DNA of 64,000 nt from the NCBI GenBank assembly GCA_002490775.1, contig DKUR01000035.1, positions 1 to 64,000 of the forward strand, given 5' to 3'. The translations under genes and the position numbers were made by a program. The notes under the pieces are model-generated. The model ran no database searches, was not told where the DNA came from, and was given only the letters and a program-made list of their open reading frames with translations. Each line of letters starts with the position of its first letter. Position 1 is the first letter of the stretch. The DNA comes from Lachnospiraceae bacterium UBA7199. Its GTDB lineage: Bacteria > Bacillota > Clostridia > Lachnospirales > Lachnospiraceae. Shown here in pieces: positions 16,874-25,808 of this stretch.

Positions 16874-17614
16874 ATGTTATCAGAACAAAGACACAAAATG
16901 ATTTTGGATATTCTTAAGGAAAAACGCAGTGTGACAGTAACAGAGCTGACGAATCTTTTGAATATTTCAGAATCCACTGCAAGAAGAGATATTGTAATGC
17001 TGGATAAAGCAGGCAGGCTGGTAAAGGTGTTTGGAGGTGCAGTGCTTCCAGATCATACTTATCAAATGGCGGAGCCTACGGTGATGCAAAAGTCTGAGGT
17101 AAACAGGGAAGAAAAAAAGAGAATTGCAAAATATGCAGCTTCTCTGATTCAGCCGGAGGATTTTATTTATCTTGATGCAGGAACCACCACCGGTTATATG
17201 CTGGACTTTATGGAAGAAACAAAGGCGACATTTGTAACCAATGCAGTTGCGCATGCCCAAAAGCTTGCAGCAAAAGGAGCCCATGTAGTGCTGATAGGAG
17301 GAACGCTGAAAAATTCTACAGAAGCAGTGGTGGGCACTATGGCTGTGCTGACACTGAAGGATTATCATTTTACCAAAGGATTTTTTGGTACAAATGGCGT
17401 TAGCAGGACTGCAGGCTTTACAACGCCGGATGCCAATGAAGCATTAGTGAAAAGAACAGCGGTGGAGCAATGCATGAAAGCTTATGTCTTATGTGATAAC
17501 AGTAAATTTAATGTGGTCAGTGCAGTGACATTTTCTTCTCTGGCATCGGGAACTATACTGACAGATAAAAAGCAGGAAGAATTTGAGGAGATTGCAACGA
17601 TTGTTTATGCTTAA
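16874..17614 (+). CDS. fruR: DeoR-family transcriptional regulator of the fructose operon
   Basis: A 246-residue DeoR-type regulator. N-terminal helix-turn-helix (about 5-57) with VTELTNLLNISESTARRDI; C-terminal sugar-phosphate-sensing DeoRC domain (about 75-230) with LDAGTTTGYM, VLIGGTLK and FFGTNGV. Placed last in the fru operon, 40 nt after the HPr gene, behind GGAGG. It most likely represses the operon until a fructose phosphate binds; no operator repeat was identified with confidence. Confidence 0.85.
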   Translation: MLSEQRHKMILDILKEKRSVTVTELTNLLNISESTARRDIVMLDKAGRLVKVFGGAVLPDHTYQMAEPTVMQKSEVNREEKKRIAKYAASLIQPEDFIYLDAGTTTGYMLDFMEETKATFVTNAVAHAQKLAAKGAHVVLIGGTLKNSTEAVVGTMAVLTLKDYHFTKGFFGTNGVSRTAGFTTPDANEALVKRTAVEQCMKAYVLCDNSKFNVVSAVTFSSLASGTILTDKKQEEFEEIATIVYA

Positions 17615-17645
17615 ATAAAAATAATATTAGAGATGTAGTGTGTGA

Positions 17646-17676
17646 AAAGGACTGTTTTGGCGGAACAGTTCTTTTT
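17646..17676 (+). terminator. Terminator of the fru operon
   Basis: A stem of about 8 bp (GGACTGTT / AACAGTTC, one G-U pair) followed by CTTTTTG. Confidence 0.75.
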
Positions 17677-17720
17677 GCGTAAATAGGCGTCTTTTGACGA
17701 GAAAAAATTATCGAACTTTT

Positions 17721-17749
17721 TTGCAAATAGTGTTCATAGATGCTATACT
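17721..17749 (+). promoter_or_regulatory. SigA-type promoter for the lipoprotein pair
   Basis: TTGCAA (17721-17726), 17-nt spacer, TATACT (17744-17749), 20 nt before the first lipoprotein start. Confidence 0.7.
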
Positions 17750-17768
17750 TGGAAAAGAGGTATAAAGT

Positions 17769-18968
17769 ATGAAGAAAAATATGATATACAGCGTAGCTGG
17801 TATTGTTCTTGCAGGGGCGTTGACGGGGTGTGCTGTATTTGGCCAGCAGGAAGTTGTTTCAAGAAAAGATGAAGATACAGACATACAGCAGATGCAGCAG
17901 GAGGCAGCAAAGATAGAGCCTATGAAGGAGCTGCTGGAAGATCATTATGAAGATTATCAGGAAGAGGGCGGAGAAATAGCCTTTGTGTCAGATGGTACCG
18001 TTATGGATGGAGGATACAATGAAGCCATATATGAAGGGGTTCAGATGTACGGACTGGCAGCAGGAGTTTCTTTTTCCTGTTATAATATAGAAGAGGATAA
18101 TTATGAAGGCCATCTGGAAATTGTTGAACATGCGATTAACAAACAGGCGAAGATCATAGTCTGTGCCGGATATGATTTCCGGGAAGCAGTTGGGAAACTA
18201 CAGGACAGCTATCCAGAAATTTCTTTTCTGCTAATTGATGGGGAACCTGTTGATGTCGAAGGAAATCCGGTTGATTTAAACAGTAATGTACATTGTGTTT
18301 CTTTTCAAGAGCAGGAGTCAGGTTATCTGGCTGGCTATATGGCAGTACTGGAAGGCTATCGGCGTTTGGGATTTATCGGCGGGAAAAAAGATCCGGCCGT
18401 AATTCGTTATGGTCATGGTTATTTACAGGGAATTGATGATGCAGCTAAGGAACTGGAACTTGAAGATGTGACGGTGAATTATTGGTATGCAGGAACTTAT
18501 CAGCCATCTGAAAAAATTTATGAAAAAACCTTAAAGTGGTATGAAGAAGGAACTGAGATTATTTTTGCGTGTGGGGGCTCCTTATATGAATCAGTGTTGA
18601 AAGCCGCAGAAGAAAAAGAAGGCATATTAATTGGAGCTGACATAGATCAATGCAAAATTTCAGACCGTTTTCTTACCAGTGCGGTGAAAGATATTGCAAA
18701 TGCTGTAGTTATATCGCTTGATAATTATTATGCGGCAGGGAAAAAATGGTCGGAGGAATTTGCCGGAGCGTGCGTCAGGTATGGTGCACAGGACAACTGC
18801 ACAGGAATTCCTATTTTGGAAACAGAATGGAGATTTCAAAACGTTACAATGGACAAATGCTACGAAATATACGCACAGATTAAGCAGGGAAAAATATCTG
18901 TATCTGATGAGATTCTCAGGCGGCCGCAGGTATCTGTTACAGTGAAATATGTAAGCGCAGGGGGATGA
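17769..18968 (+). CDS. BMP/PnrA-like substrate-binding lipoprotein
   Basis: A 399-residue lipoprotein with lipobox LTGC (Cys21), then an acidic linker and a periplasmic-binding fold of the BMP/Med family. The fold is seen as EIAFVSDGTVMDGGYNEA, then KIIVCAGYDF, FIGGKKDPAVIRYGHGY and EIIFACGGSLYESV. Relatives bind purine nucleosides, or act as sensors in Med-type proteins. No ABC permease or ATPase lies nearby, so it either feeds a distant transporter or senses a ligand. It is transcribed with the next lipoprotein gene, with a 3-nt gap. Confidence 0.75.
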   Translation: MKKNMIYSVAGIVLAGALTGCAVFGQQEVVSRKDEDTDIQQMQQEAAKIEPMKELLEDHYEDYQEEGGEIAFVSDGTVMDGGYNEAIYEGVQMYGLAAGVSFSCYNIEEDNYEGHLEIVEHAINKQAKIIVCAGYDFREAVGKLQDSYPEISFLLIDGEPVDVEGNPVDLNSNVHCVSFQEQESGYLAGYMAVLEGYRRLGFIGGKKDPAVIRYGHGYLQGIDDAAKELELEDVTVNYWYAGTYQPSEKIYEKTLKWYEEGTEIIFACGGSLYESVLKAAEEKEGILIGADIDQCKISDRFLTSAVKDIANAVVISLDNYYAAGKKWSEEFAGACVRYGAQDNCTGIPILETEWRFQNVTMDKCYEIYAQIKQGKISVSDEILRRPQVSVTVKYVSAGG

Positions 18969-18971
18969 GAG

Positions 18972-20669
18972 GTGTATAAAAAGGTTTTATGGTTATTCAT
19001 GATGATAGCATTGCCGGCAGTACTTTTTTGGGGCTGTGGAAAAAAAGCGCCTGCCAGCAAAGAAACGCTTGGCAGTCAGGTTGAGATAGATGAGGACGAG
19101 ATGGATTTTGAAGACCTTGCCCAGGGCGAGGTGGAGATAGAGACTCAGGACTTAGCGGACTATGCTTCAGGAAAGGCGTTACTGGATGAGGAAATGCCAG
19201 AACAAATGGAATATTTCTTAGAAATGCCGCAGATTCCGAAAAGCGATGACACTTATCTTTATCTCTTTGCTGTAGAGTGCTATGAAGATACAGAAACATT
19301 GTCTGGAAAACCTATTGCGGCATGGATCAAAAAAAGAGTCAGCGAAGTCGCTTTTTCCTATAAAGAAGGCTATTTGTTTAAGCAGTTTATTCCGGCACTT
19401 TTGATAGATGAAAAGTATGTTCCTATAGGAAAAGGAATTTATCTTGCAAATCCTGAAGTTCTGGCAGAAAATCAGGAACCATATCCGGAAACAGGATCAA
19501 AAAAAGGAATTCTGCTTGATCCTACCATGCTGGGGACAGAAAAACTGACAGATTTAGAGGTAAAACATAGTATTTATAATATTCCCCTTTCTATTATTAT
19601 GGGAGAAACTACAGATGATGCATATCCTACGATTATTTATACCTATGATGGGAAAGAATATAAATTTAACGGAAAAGTAGTCAGCGATTATGACGGGCTG
19701 TTTTCTTATCTTACAAGCATTGGTATGTGCTCTACAGCAGTTGTATTGAATGACTGGAATGAAAACTGCCTTGAAATGATACATCCCAAGGCAAGAGAAC
19801 AGAAAAAAGGTGTGTACTATTACATGTTTAATACGGAGGAAGAAGAGGGTGTTAAAGAACTTGAGGCAGTGGCAAGCTTTTTAACCCAGCGCTATTCTAC
19901 TGGAGAACATGGTATGGTGCATAACTGGGTGTTTGCCAATGAGATTAACCAATGCAAGGTGTGGAACTATATGGACACTACAGATCCGGTATATTATGCA
20001 AAAGAGTTTGAAAAGGCATTCCGCATTTTCTATCAGGCCGCAAGGAGTAATTATGCCCATGCAGGTGTATATTTTAGCGTAGATCATGACTGGAACAGCA
20101 ATGATGGAAACAATAAGGATTATTTTAATGCAAAGGATGTGGTAGAGGCATTTAATGAGGCAGCGCTGGAGCATGGAAATTATGACTGGGGTATTGCAAT
20201 ACATCCCTATCCAGAGCCTCTTACCCGCGTAAATTATTGGTCTGTGGAAAATGATAAGACGCCGGAAGCAGAAATACTTACAGTCATGAATTTGGGTGTT
20301 TTGACAGACTTTTTAAAGCAGGAGGAATATCTGGATACAAAAGGAGAAGTCAGAAGTATTACCATTACAGAGCTTGGATTTTCCTCAAAGTCAGGAGAAA
20401 AGCTGCAGGCAGCCGCATTTGCTTATTGCTATTATATTGTAGATGCCAATCCGTATATAGATGCATTTATTTTAAACAGGCAGACAGATGCACCGGAAGA
20501 AGTGGTGAGTGGACTAGCCTTTGGCCTTTATGAGTATGATCATTCAGATAAGTACTTAAAAGAAGTTTTCCGTTATATTGATACGGATAAGGCGCAGGAA
20601 TACACGGATTTTATGTTGAACATATTAGGAGCAGAAAGCCTGGAGGAGGCACTGAGCTGGGCCCAGTAG
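18972..20669 (+). CDS. DUF5722-type lipoprotein with a GH-A-like (TIM-barrel) domain
   Basis: A 565-residue lipoprotein (lipobox FWGC, Cys22), an acidic linker (about 30-85), a beta-rich N-terminal part, then a TIM-barrel-like region (about 240-540). FANEINQ (Glu324) and ITITELGF (Glu467) sit where clan GH-A glycosidases place the acid/base and nucleophile, with AIHPYPEP in between. It may be an extracellular glycoside hydrolase; the substrate is unknown. GTG 18972 is the start, 3 nt after the upstream lipoprotein. Confidence 0.65.
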   Translation: MYKKVLWLFMMIALPAVLFWGCGKKAPASKETLGSQVEIDEDEMDFEDLAQGEVEIETQDLADYASGKALLDEEMPEQMEYFLEMPQIPKSDDTYLYLFAVECYEDTETLSGKPIAAWIKKRVSEVAFSYKEGYLFKQFIPALLIDEKYVPIGKGIYLANPEVLAENQEPYPETGSKKGILLDPTMLGTEKLTDLEVKHSIYNIPLSIIMGETTDDAYPTIIYTYDGKEYKFNGKVVSDYDGLFSYLTSIGMCSTAVVLNDWNENCLEMIHPKAREQKKGVYYYMFNTEEEEGVKELEAVASFLTQRYSTGEHGMVHNWVFANEINQCKVWNYMDTTDPVYYAKEFEKAFRIFYQAARSNYAHAGVYFSVDHDWNSNDGNNKDYFNAKDVVEAFNEAALEHGNYDWGIAIHPYPEPLTRVNYWSVENDKTPEAEILTVMNLGVLTDFLKQEEYLDTKGEVRSITITELGFSSKSGEKLQAAAFAYCYYIVDANPYIDAFILNRQTDAPEEVVSGLAFGLYEYDHSDKYLKEVFRYIDTDKAQEYTDFMLNILGAESLEEALSWAQ

Positions 20670-20737
20670 GACAAGTTTATGTTCATTATTAAAATAGAAC
20701 TGGAAAAGAAGTTATATGGAAGGAAGGTTGAATAAAA

Positions 20738-21727
20738 ATGTATATTGCAAAGGAAAACAGGTACGAAAATATGATCTATAACCGCTGTGGGAAAAGCGGC
20801 CTTAAGCTGCCAGCACTTTCTTTAGGAATGTGGCATAATTTTGGATCGGTAAATGAAATGGAAAAGATGAAACAAATTTTATTTACCGCCTTTGATCATG
20901 GCATTACGCATTTTGATCTGGCAAATAATTATGGTCCTGTTTATGGAAGCGCTGAGGAAAACATGGGAAGGATTTTAAAGTCCGATCTGATGCCTTACAG
21001 GAATGAGATGATTATATCCAGCAAGGCGGGATATGATATGTGGAAAGGACCTTATGGAGATGGAGGCTCTAAAAAATATCTGATCGCCAGCCTTGACCAA
21101 AGCTTGAAAAAATTAGGACTGGATTATGTAGATATTTTTTATCATCACAGACCGGACCCGAATACGCCTCTTGAGGAAACAATGGGAGCATTGGATCAGA
21201 TTGTAAGACAGGGAAAAGCTTTATATGTTGGTATTTCAAATTATAAAAAAGAGCAGACGCAGAAAGCCTACGAAATATTAAAAAGCCAGGGCACGCCTTT
21301 TATTATCCATCAGCCACGATATTCCATGCTGGACCGCTGGATAGAAGAGGACGGGCTGAAAGATTATCTTTATGAAAATGGTATAGGCTGTATTGCGTTT
21401 AGTCCTTTAGCGCAGGGAATTCTTACTGGAAAATATTTAAATGGGATTCCGGAAAATTCGCGTATTGGTGCAGGGAAGAGTCCTTATCTGCATAAAGAAA
21501 ATCTGGATGAGTGTAAGCTGGAGAAAGTTCGAAAGCTAAATGAAATTGCCAGCCAAAGGGGGCAGTCCCTTACACAGATGGCGTTAGCATGGATTTTGCG
21601 GGATGGTAAGGTGACTTCAGTGCTGATTGGAGCCAGCAGGCCGGAGCAGATTCTGGAAAATATAAAAGCCTTAGAGAATATTAATTTTTCTGAGGAAGAG
21701 ATTCATAAGATAGACGACATTCTTTAA
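20738..21727 (+). CDS. Aldo/keto reductase (YghZ/GPR-like)
   Basis: A 329-residue NAD(P)H-dependent aldo/keto reductase. The catalytic tetrad is visible: Asp and Tyr in THFDLANNYG, Lys in IISSKAGYDMW and His in FYHHRPDPN. The extended YGPVYGSAEENMG and MWKGPYGDGGSKKYL loops are typical of the YghZ (L-glyceraldehyde 3-phosphate reductase) subfamily, which detoxifies small aldehydes. It lies 68 nt after the lipoprotein pair. Its last 47 nt overlap the convergent nudC gene. Confidence 0.82.
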   Translation: MYIAKENRYENMIYNRCGKSGLKLPALSLGMWHNFGSVNEMEKMKQILFTAFDHGITHFDLANNYGPVYGSAEENMGRILKSDLMPYRNEMIISSKAGYDMWKGPYGDGGSKKYLIASLDQSLKKLGLDYVDIFYHHRPDPNTPLEETMGALDQIVRQGKALYVGISNYKKEQTQKAYEILKSQGTPFIIHQPRYSMLDRWIEEDGLKDYLYENGIGCIAFSPLAQGILTGKYLNGIPENSRIGAGKSPYLHKENLDECKLEKVRKLNEIASQRGQSLTQMALAWILRDGKVTSVLIGASRPEQILENIKALENINFSEEEIHKIDDIL

Positions 21728-22562
21728 AAGTCATGATCATTTCCCGGGTAAGGCTTAACTGGTCGTCTTCCAGATCGATTTCTTCTCTTCGGAACCATCC
21801 GGCTTCTGCCAGCTCATTTTTGTCAAGAATGATTTTGTCAGAACCGTCAAGGTCGCAGAAAAATCCCATCAGAAGGCTTCCGGAAAAGCCCCAGGGCTGA
21901 CTTTTATAGTAGCGGATATTTTTTACTTTTAGTCCGACTTCTTCCATTACTTCCCGCATAACTGTCTGCTCTGCGGATTCTCCAATTTCTGTAAAGCCTG
22001 CAATTAATGCGTAGTTGGTGTAAGAACGTCCGGCATATTTGCTCATTAGTATTTTATCTCCATTTATAATGCCTATGATAACTGCAGGAGAAATTCTGGG
22101 GTAAACCATATTATGGCATTTTGGGCAAAGCAGCATACGTTCCCTGTGGTCGGGAACCATGCTGTGTCCACAGCACCCACAAAACTGATTGGTTTGATAC
22201 CAGTTGGACAAGTGGTGGGCAGTGATGCCTGCAAATGCAGTATGCCTTGAAAAAGCGGTACGGAATATGCTTATATTTTCGTAGTGATAGCCATTTAAAG
22301 TGATAGCTGGTTCCGCATTTGCTGTAGGAGAAACAATCTGTCTGGATTTCGCCAGAAAATAATTATATTGATCAATAGAAAACAAATAATAATATTCGCA
22401 GAAAAAATCACAAGTTTCTTTTAAAGTAGGATAACGCAGTTTTTCATTCTGAAAACGTACTAGTACGGTATTTTTATGGAAGATCAGGATAAAATCATTT
22501 TCTGCGGGTTTTGTATCTCGATATTCATTGTGGTAAATTCTTGGATAAATATCCTGTATCAT
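21681..22562 (-). CDS. nudC: NAD(H) pyrophosphatase / mRNA decapping Nudix hydrolase NudC
   Basis: A 293-residue Nudix enzyme that splits NADH into NMNH and AMP and, in E. coli, removes NAD caps from RNA. A four-Cys zinc ribbon (CGCCGHSM...CPKCH) precedes the Nudix box GFTEIGESAEQTVMREVMEE, and SQPWGFSGSLLMGF is the family motif downstream. The C-terminus is encoded inside the tail of the convergent aldo/keto reductase gene. It has its own minus-strand promoter at 22616-22644. Confidence 0.9.
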   Translation of the reverse strand: MIQDIYPRIYHNEYRDTKPAENDFILIFHKNTVLVRFQNEKLRYPTLKETCDFFCEYYYLFSIDQYNYFLAKSRQIVSPTANAEPAITLNGYHYENISIFRTAFSRHTAFAGITAHHLSNWYQTNQFCGCCGHSMVPDHRERMLLCPKCHNMVYPRISPAVIIGIINGDKILMSKYAGRSYTNYALIAGFTEIGESAEQTVMREVMEEVGLKVKNIRYYKSQPWGFSGSLLMGFFCDLDGSDKIILDKNELAEAGWFRREEIDLEDDQLSLTREMIMTFKECRLSYESLPQKN

Positions 22563-22615
22563 TATAAAAGCAGTCCTTCCTTTATGTAAATTACAATAGC
22601 AACAAAATCATTTCT

Positions 22616-22644
22616 ATGATAATATGGAACTGTTGTAAGGTCAA
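22616..22644 (-). promoter_or_regulatory. Promoter of nudC
   Basis: On the minus strand: TTGACC (22644-22639), 17-nt spacer, TATCAT (22621-22616). Confidence 0.6.
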
Positions 22645-22691
22645 TTGTAATTGTTGGCAAAACGCATAATTTACATGGAAGGATTTTTTAT

Positions 22692-23708
22692 ATGAGATGG
22701 ATGAAATTTAAAATAAAAACAATAACAGATGCAGAAGATATCATTATCAGCTCTTTATACGATCTAGGATTGGAAGGTGCACAGATCGAGGACAAAGTTC
22801 CCCTGACTGCGTGGGAAAAGGAGCAGATGTTTGTGGATATTCTGCCAGATACTCCAGAAGATGACGGAATTGCATATCTTAGTTTTTTTGTGGAAGAGAG
22901 GGAGAGACCAGAATTGCCGGAAGGCAGCAGCTATCAGGGGCTTATTTTAAATGGGGAAGAGACCACTGTCGAGGCAGTTTGTGAAAGAGTAAAAGAAGAA
23001 CTGGAAAGTTTAAAAAGCTTCATGGATATTGGTGAAGGAACGGTTACAATTGAAGAGACGCAGGATATTGACTGGATTAATAATTGGAAACAGTATTTCC
23101 ATCAGTTTACCATAGATGATGTATTGGTTATTCCTTCCTGGGAGGAAGTAGAAGCTAAAGATCAGGAAAAAATAGTTCTCCATATTGATCCGGGAACTGC
23201 TTTTGGAACAGGAATGCATGACACTACACAGCTTTGCATCAGAGCGCTTCGCAAGTTTATTACGCCGGAAACAACGCTTTTGGATGTGGGGACCGGAAGT
23301 GGCATTTTGGCGATTCTTGCTTTAATGTTCGGGGCAAAGAAAGCGGTGGGGACTGATCTTGATCCCTGCGCGGTGGATGCAGTAAGGGAGAATATGGAGG
23401 CCAACGGAATTTCTCAAGATGATTTTACCATGATGATTGGAAATATAATTACAGAAAAAAACGTGCAGGATAAGGTTGGATATGAATGTTATGATATTGT
23501 TGTGGCAAATATTTTGGCAGAGGTACTTGTACCTTTGACACCGGTGATTCTGCATCAGCTAAAGAAAGGCGGTATTTATATTACTTCTGGAATTATTGAT
23601 GAAAAAGAGGAAACCGTGGTAAAGGCAATCAAAGAAGCAGGGCTAACGGTGCTGGAAGTAAATCATCAGGGCGAGTGGGTAGGCGTGATTGCAAGGAAGG
23701 AAAATTAG
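22692..23708 (+). CDS. prmA: Ribosomal protein L11 methyltransferase
   Basis: A 338-residue SAM-dependent enzyme that methylates ribosomal protein L11. Substrate-recognition N-domain (about 1-130) carries WINNWKQYFHQFTID; the methyltransferase domain shows LHIDPGTAFGTGMHDTTQLC, motif I LLDVGTGSGIL and motif IV DIVVANILAEVLVPL. ATG 22692 follows AAGGA. It forms a tight unit with rsmE (9-nt gap). Confidence 0.93.
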   Translation: MRWMKFKIKTITDAEDIIISSLYDLGLEGAQIEDKVPLTAWEKEQMFVDILPDTPEDDGIAYLSFFVEERERPELPEGSSYQGLILNGEETTVEAVCERVKEELESLKSFMDIGEGTVTIEETQDIDWINNWKQYFHQFTIDDVLVIPSWEEVEAKDQEKIVLHIDPGTAFGTGMHDTTQLCIRALRKFITPETTLLDVGTGSGILAILALMFGAKKAVGTDLDPCAVDAVRENMEANGISQDDFTMMIGNIITEKNVQDKVGYECYDIVVANILAEVLVPLTPVILHQLKKGGIYITSGIIDEKEETVVKAIKEAGLTVLEVNHQGEWVGVIARKEN

Positions 23709-23717
23709 ACGCAGGTT

Positions 23718-24458
23718 ATGTATCAGTTTTTTGTAGATCCCGGTCAGATTCAGGGAAAAAGAATCATAATAAAAGGAAAAGATGTCAACCACATAAAAAA
23801 TGTACTCCGTATGAAAGCAGGGGATGAGATTTCAGTCAGCAATGGCATTGATGGAAAGGAATACCGCTGCGGTATTGATGCGTTTCATGAAGAAGAGATC
23901 ATCTGCGAACTGCGGTTTATTAAGGAAGAAGGGATTGAACTGCCTTCCCAAATTTATCTTTTTCAAGGGCTCCCTAAAGCTGATAAAATGGAATTGATTG
24001 TTCAAAAGGCGGTAGAGTTGGGCGTATACGAGATCATACCGGTTGCAGCTAAACGGTCTGTGGTAAAATTAGACGAAAAAAAGGCAAAAAATAAAGTTTT
24101 AAGATGGCAGGGAATTGCAGAAGCAGCGGCCAAGCAAAGCAGGCGGGGGATGATACCAAAGGTGCAGGATGTAATGAGCTTTCGGGATGCAGTCAACTAT
24201 AGCAGCCTTGCGCAGGTAAAGGTGATACCCTATGAGCTGGCCGAAAGTATGGAAAAGACGAAAAGGATAATCAGTGAAATAAAGCCAGGCGAGGACGTTG
24301 CTGTTTTTATCGGACCAGAGGGTGGATTTGCAGAAGAAGAAATTGAAGAAGCTGTAAATGCAGGAATTATCCCTATTACACTTGGAAAACGAATTTTACG
24401 GACAGAGACAGCAGGCATGACAGTCTTGTCCATATTGATGTACCATTTGGAGCAATAA
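23718..24458 (+). CDS. rsmE: 16S rRNA (uracil1498-N3)-methyltransferase
   Basis: A 246-residue SPOUT-class methyltransferase for m3U1498 of 16S rRNA. An N-terminal PUA-like domain (about 1-70, VNHIKNVLRMKAGDEI) precedes the knotted SAM domain with GLPKADKMELIVQKAVELGV, VFIGPEGGFAEEE and the terminal RILRTETAGM. Downstream of prmA, as in many Firmicutes. Confidence 0.94.
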   Translation: MYQFFVDPGQIQGKRIIIKGKDVNHIKNVLRMKAGDEISVSNGIDGKEYRCGIDAFHEEEIICELRFIKEEGIELPSQIYLFQGLPKADKMELIVQKAVELGVYEIIPVAAKRSVVKLDEKKAKNKVLRWQGIAEAAAKQSRRGMIPKVQDVMSFRDAVNYSSLAQVKVIPYELAESMEKTKRIISEIKPGEDVAVFIGPEGGFAEEEIEEAVNAGIIPITLGKRILRTETAGMTVLSILMYHLEQ

Positions 24459-24515
24459 TCATATAGTATTAGTAAGATAAAGAGGAATACTCTGTTTAGA
24501 AAGGCCAGTGATATT

Positions 24516-25688
24516 ATGGAGGTATATTTAGATAATTCGGCAACCACCAGATGCTTTGACCAGGTAGCTGCCCTGATGACCCAGATTATGTGTGAAGACT
24601 ATGGAAATCCTTCAAGTCTCCATAGAAAGGGCGTTCAGGCAGAGAAATATATCCGTTATGCAAAGGATGTAATTGCCAGAAATTTGAAAGTAAACGAAAA
24701 AGAGATATTTTTTACTTCAGGGGGAACAGAATCAGATAATCTAGCAATCAGAGGCTGCGCTTATGCAAACTGCAGAAGCGGAAGACACTTGATTACGACG
24801 CAGATAGAGCACCCGGCAGTTCTTCAAACCATGAAGCATTTAGAGGAGGAAGGCTTTCGCGTAACTTACCTGCCCGTAGATGGAAAAGGGTGTATCCGGC
24901 TGGAGGATTTAGAGCGTGCCATTACCGGAGAAACTATCTTAGTATCCATTATGCATACCAACAATGAAGTAGGTTCTCTGCAGCCTGTTGTTCAGGCAGG
25001 AGCTTTGATTAAAAGAATGAATCCCAAAATACTGTTTCATGTAGATGCAGTACAAGGATATGGAAAATTTAGAATTTATCCTAAAAAAATGAATATAGAT
25101 CTGCTGTCGGTCAGCGGTCATAAAATTCATGGGCCGAAAGGAGTCGGCTTTTTATATGTGGATGAGAAAGTAAAAATCAAGCCGATTGTTTTTGGCGGCG
25201 GCCAGCAGGGCGGTATCCGTTCTGGAACGGAAAATGTTCCAGGAATTGCAGGCATGGCGAAAGCAGTTGAAATCATTTATGGCAGCCTGGATCAGGAAAT
25301 AGAAAAGCTTTACCAAATCAAGAAAACTTTTGTAGATGGGGTAAGGAAACTGGATGATGTTGTGGTGAATGGCCACCCTGATGAAACCGGTGCGCCTCAT
25401 GTGGTAAGTGTATCTATCAGAGGTGTCCGCAGTGAGGTTTTACTTCATGCCCTTGAGGATAAAGGAATTTATGTTTCTGCCGGAAGTGCCTGCTCGGCTC
25501 ATAAGCCCCAGCCTTCCGCTACGCTGCGTGCTATGGGAATTCCGCAGGATCTTTTAGGTTCTACGATACGTTTCAGCTTTTCCGTGTTTACTACTATGGA
25601 AGAAATAAGCTATACTTTGCAGACAATGTATGATATAATTCCCATGCTTAGGAAATACACAGGGGAAAGAACATCCGCGAGACGGTAA
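24516..25688 (+). CDS. nifZ: Cysteine desulfurase, ThiI partner (NifZ/IscS-like)
   Basis: A 390-residue PLP-dependent class V aminotransferase that takes sulfur from cysteine. The PLP lysine lies in SVSGHKIHGPKG, the persulfide Cys in SAGSACSAHKPQ, and YLDNSATTRC and TSGGTESDNLAI are the usual cofactor motifs. Because thiI follows, this copy probably supplies sulfur for tRNA 4-thiouridine, as NifZ does in B. subtilis. Codon context and length are normal. A long inverted repeat lies in the 120-nt gap before thiI. Confidence 0.88.
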   Translation: MEVYLDNSATTRCFDQVAALMTQIMCEDYGNPSSLHRKGVQAEKYIRYAKDVIARNLKVNEKEIFFTSGGTESDNLAIRGCAYANCRSGRHLITTQIEHPAVLQTMKHLEEEGFRVTYLPVDGKGCIRLEDLERAITGETILVSIMHTNNEVGSLQPVVQAGALIKRMNPKILFHVDAVQGYGKFRIYPKKMNIDLLSVSGHKIHGPKGVGFLYVDEKVKIKPIVFGGGQQGGIRSGTENVPGIAGMAKAVEIIYGSLDQEIEKLYQIKKTFVDGVRKLDDVVVNGHPDETGAPHVVSVSIRGVRSEVLLHALEDKGIYVSAGSACSAHKPQPSATLRAMGIPQDLLGSTIRFSFSVFTTMEEISYTLQTMYDIIPMLRKYTGERTSARR

Positions 25689-25696
25689 AATAATAA

Positions 25697-25751
25697 GAAT
25701 GTTCAGGCAATGTTTTTGTTCAAATCCACAGAAGACATTGTCTGAATATTC
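25697..25751. repeat. Long inverted repeat (17-bp stem) between nifZ and thiI
   Basis: Arms 25697-25713 and 25735-25751 pair over 17 bp with two G-U pairs and a 21-nt loop. No clear U tract follows, so it is not a standard terminator. It could be a processed or regulatory RNA structure. Confidence 0.55.
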
Positions 25752-25808
25752 GTTCATGTTTTCTGATCACGCAATTATCTAAATAGATATCTATAGAAAA
25801 GAGGAACT

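Noticed and set aside
25689..25808. Thiamine (TPP) riboswitch before thiI
   Set aside because: The conserved TPP motifs are not present; the hairpin there is a simple inverted repeat, and this ThiI lacks the rhodanese domain used for thiazole synthesis.
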